Of a DNA stretch of 64,000 bases, positions 63,825 to 64,000 are shown in pieces. Origin of the DNA: Pipra filicauda (taxonomy: Eukaryota > Chordata > Aves > Passeriformes > Pipridae); NCBI RefSeq assembly GCF_003945595.2, contig NW_024104376.1, positions 1,116,001 to 1,180,000 on the forward strand, in the 5' to 3' direction. A model generated the notes under the pieces. The model was given only the letters and a program-made list of their open reading frames with translations. It did no database searches and had not been told where the DNA came from. Each line of letters begins with the position of its first letter. Within the stretch, counting starts at the first letter, position 1. The position numbers and the translations under genes are program-made.

Positions 63825-64000
63825 GTGTATTGTATCTGACCCTACATTTTTGACCTGTCTCGCGTGGGTGACCCTACCGAAGGCGTGTACCATCACCAGT
63901 GTAGTTCGCAACCACATAGGGTTACAAAGGCTACATTCCTATTGAAACGATTAGGGCAAGTCTTTCGCTTCCTACTTTTCTGCCACCTATCTATATTCAA

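Larger units (their letters stand above)
59959..63980 (-). mobile_element. Nearly full-length APE-type non-LTR retrotransposon, RTE-like
   Basis: On the minus strand this element has a GC- and CpG-rich 5' region (about 63980-63320), one long degraded frame (63322-60021) encoding endonuclease and reverse transcriptase, and a short 3' end with a stem-loop and an ATGA/AATGAATG-type tail (to about 59959). The base composition contrasts with the AT-rich flank. One ORF, an APE endonuclease fused to RT, about 1,090 codons, a very short 3' UTR and a simple-repeat tail fit RTE-like elements and differ from the CR1 copies in the window, which have a different RT and an octamer tail. The 5' boundary is uncertain and may run past the window edge. 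The clade call is inference. Confidence 0.88.

Noticed and set aside
1..64000. CRISPR arrays, tRNA, rRNA, bacterial operons or plasmid features
   Set aside because: None seen. Repeat families, base composition and lack of dense coding sequence indicate vertebrate nuclear DNA.

Overview
This looks like a gene-poor stretch of a vertebrate nuclear genome, most likely a bird. The evidence is repeat content. Several CR1 LINE 3' ends end in the ATTCTGTG/ATTCTATG-type tail typical of sauropsid CR1, and there are two related solo-LTR-like retroviral elements with avian-style compact LTRs. The rest is AT-rich non-repetitive DNA with no operons, ribosome binding sites or long open frames. No host protein-coding gene, rRNA or tRNA could be supported. 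Species cannot be named from this window.

Layout. 1-1734 is AT-rich, becoming GC-richer towards its end. 1735-2227 is an endogenous retrovirus LTR on the minus strand. 2228-11800 is unannotated AT-rich DNA with a 60-bp tandem duplication near 10.5 kb and one splice-flanked 36-nt candidate exon near 3.3 kb. 11801-12790 holds two CR1 fragments facing each other tail to tail. 12791-28972 is mostly unannotated, with two tiny CR1 3' tails (14.5 and 16.8 kb) and a pair of CACGTG boxes in a 23-bp-period repeat (26.3 kb). 28973-29728 and 37846-38640 are longer CR1 3' fragments on the minus strand that still show the C-terminal ORF2 protein. 41479-41975 is a CR1 3' fragment on the plus strand. 41976-58315 is unannotated. 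58322-58794 is a second copy of the LTR, plus strand, with a perfect 6-bp target-site duplication (GTTATC).

The most informative element fills the last 4 kb (about 59959-63980, minus strand). It is a nearly full-length non-LTR retrotransposon with a 5' region carrying an imperfect tandem repeat, an APE-type endonuclease, a reverse transcriptase with a YADD active site, a C-terminal CCHC-like zinc finger, a terminal stem-loop and a short ATGA-rich 3' tail. Its single long frame is broken by six nonsense codons, all explicable by C-to-T or G-to-A transitions, and by one small deletion with a frameshift. It is therefore a dead copy. Its architecture resembles RTE-like single-ORF elements. RTE elements are patchily distributed in birds and have been linked to horizontal transfer (AviRTE), so the exact family and its history are the best follow-up in the window.

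The mobile elements are independent insertions and do not form a functional unit. The host DNA between them could be intergenic or intronic. Three splice-flanked open segments are reported as weak exon candidates only.
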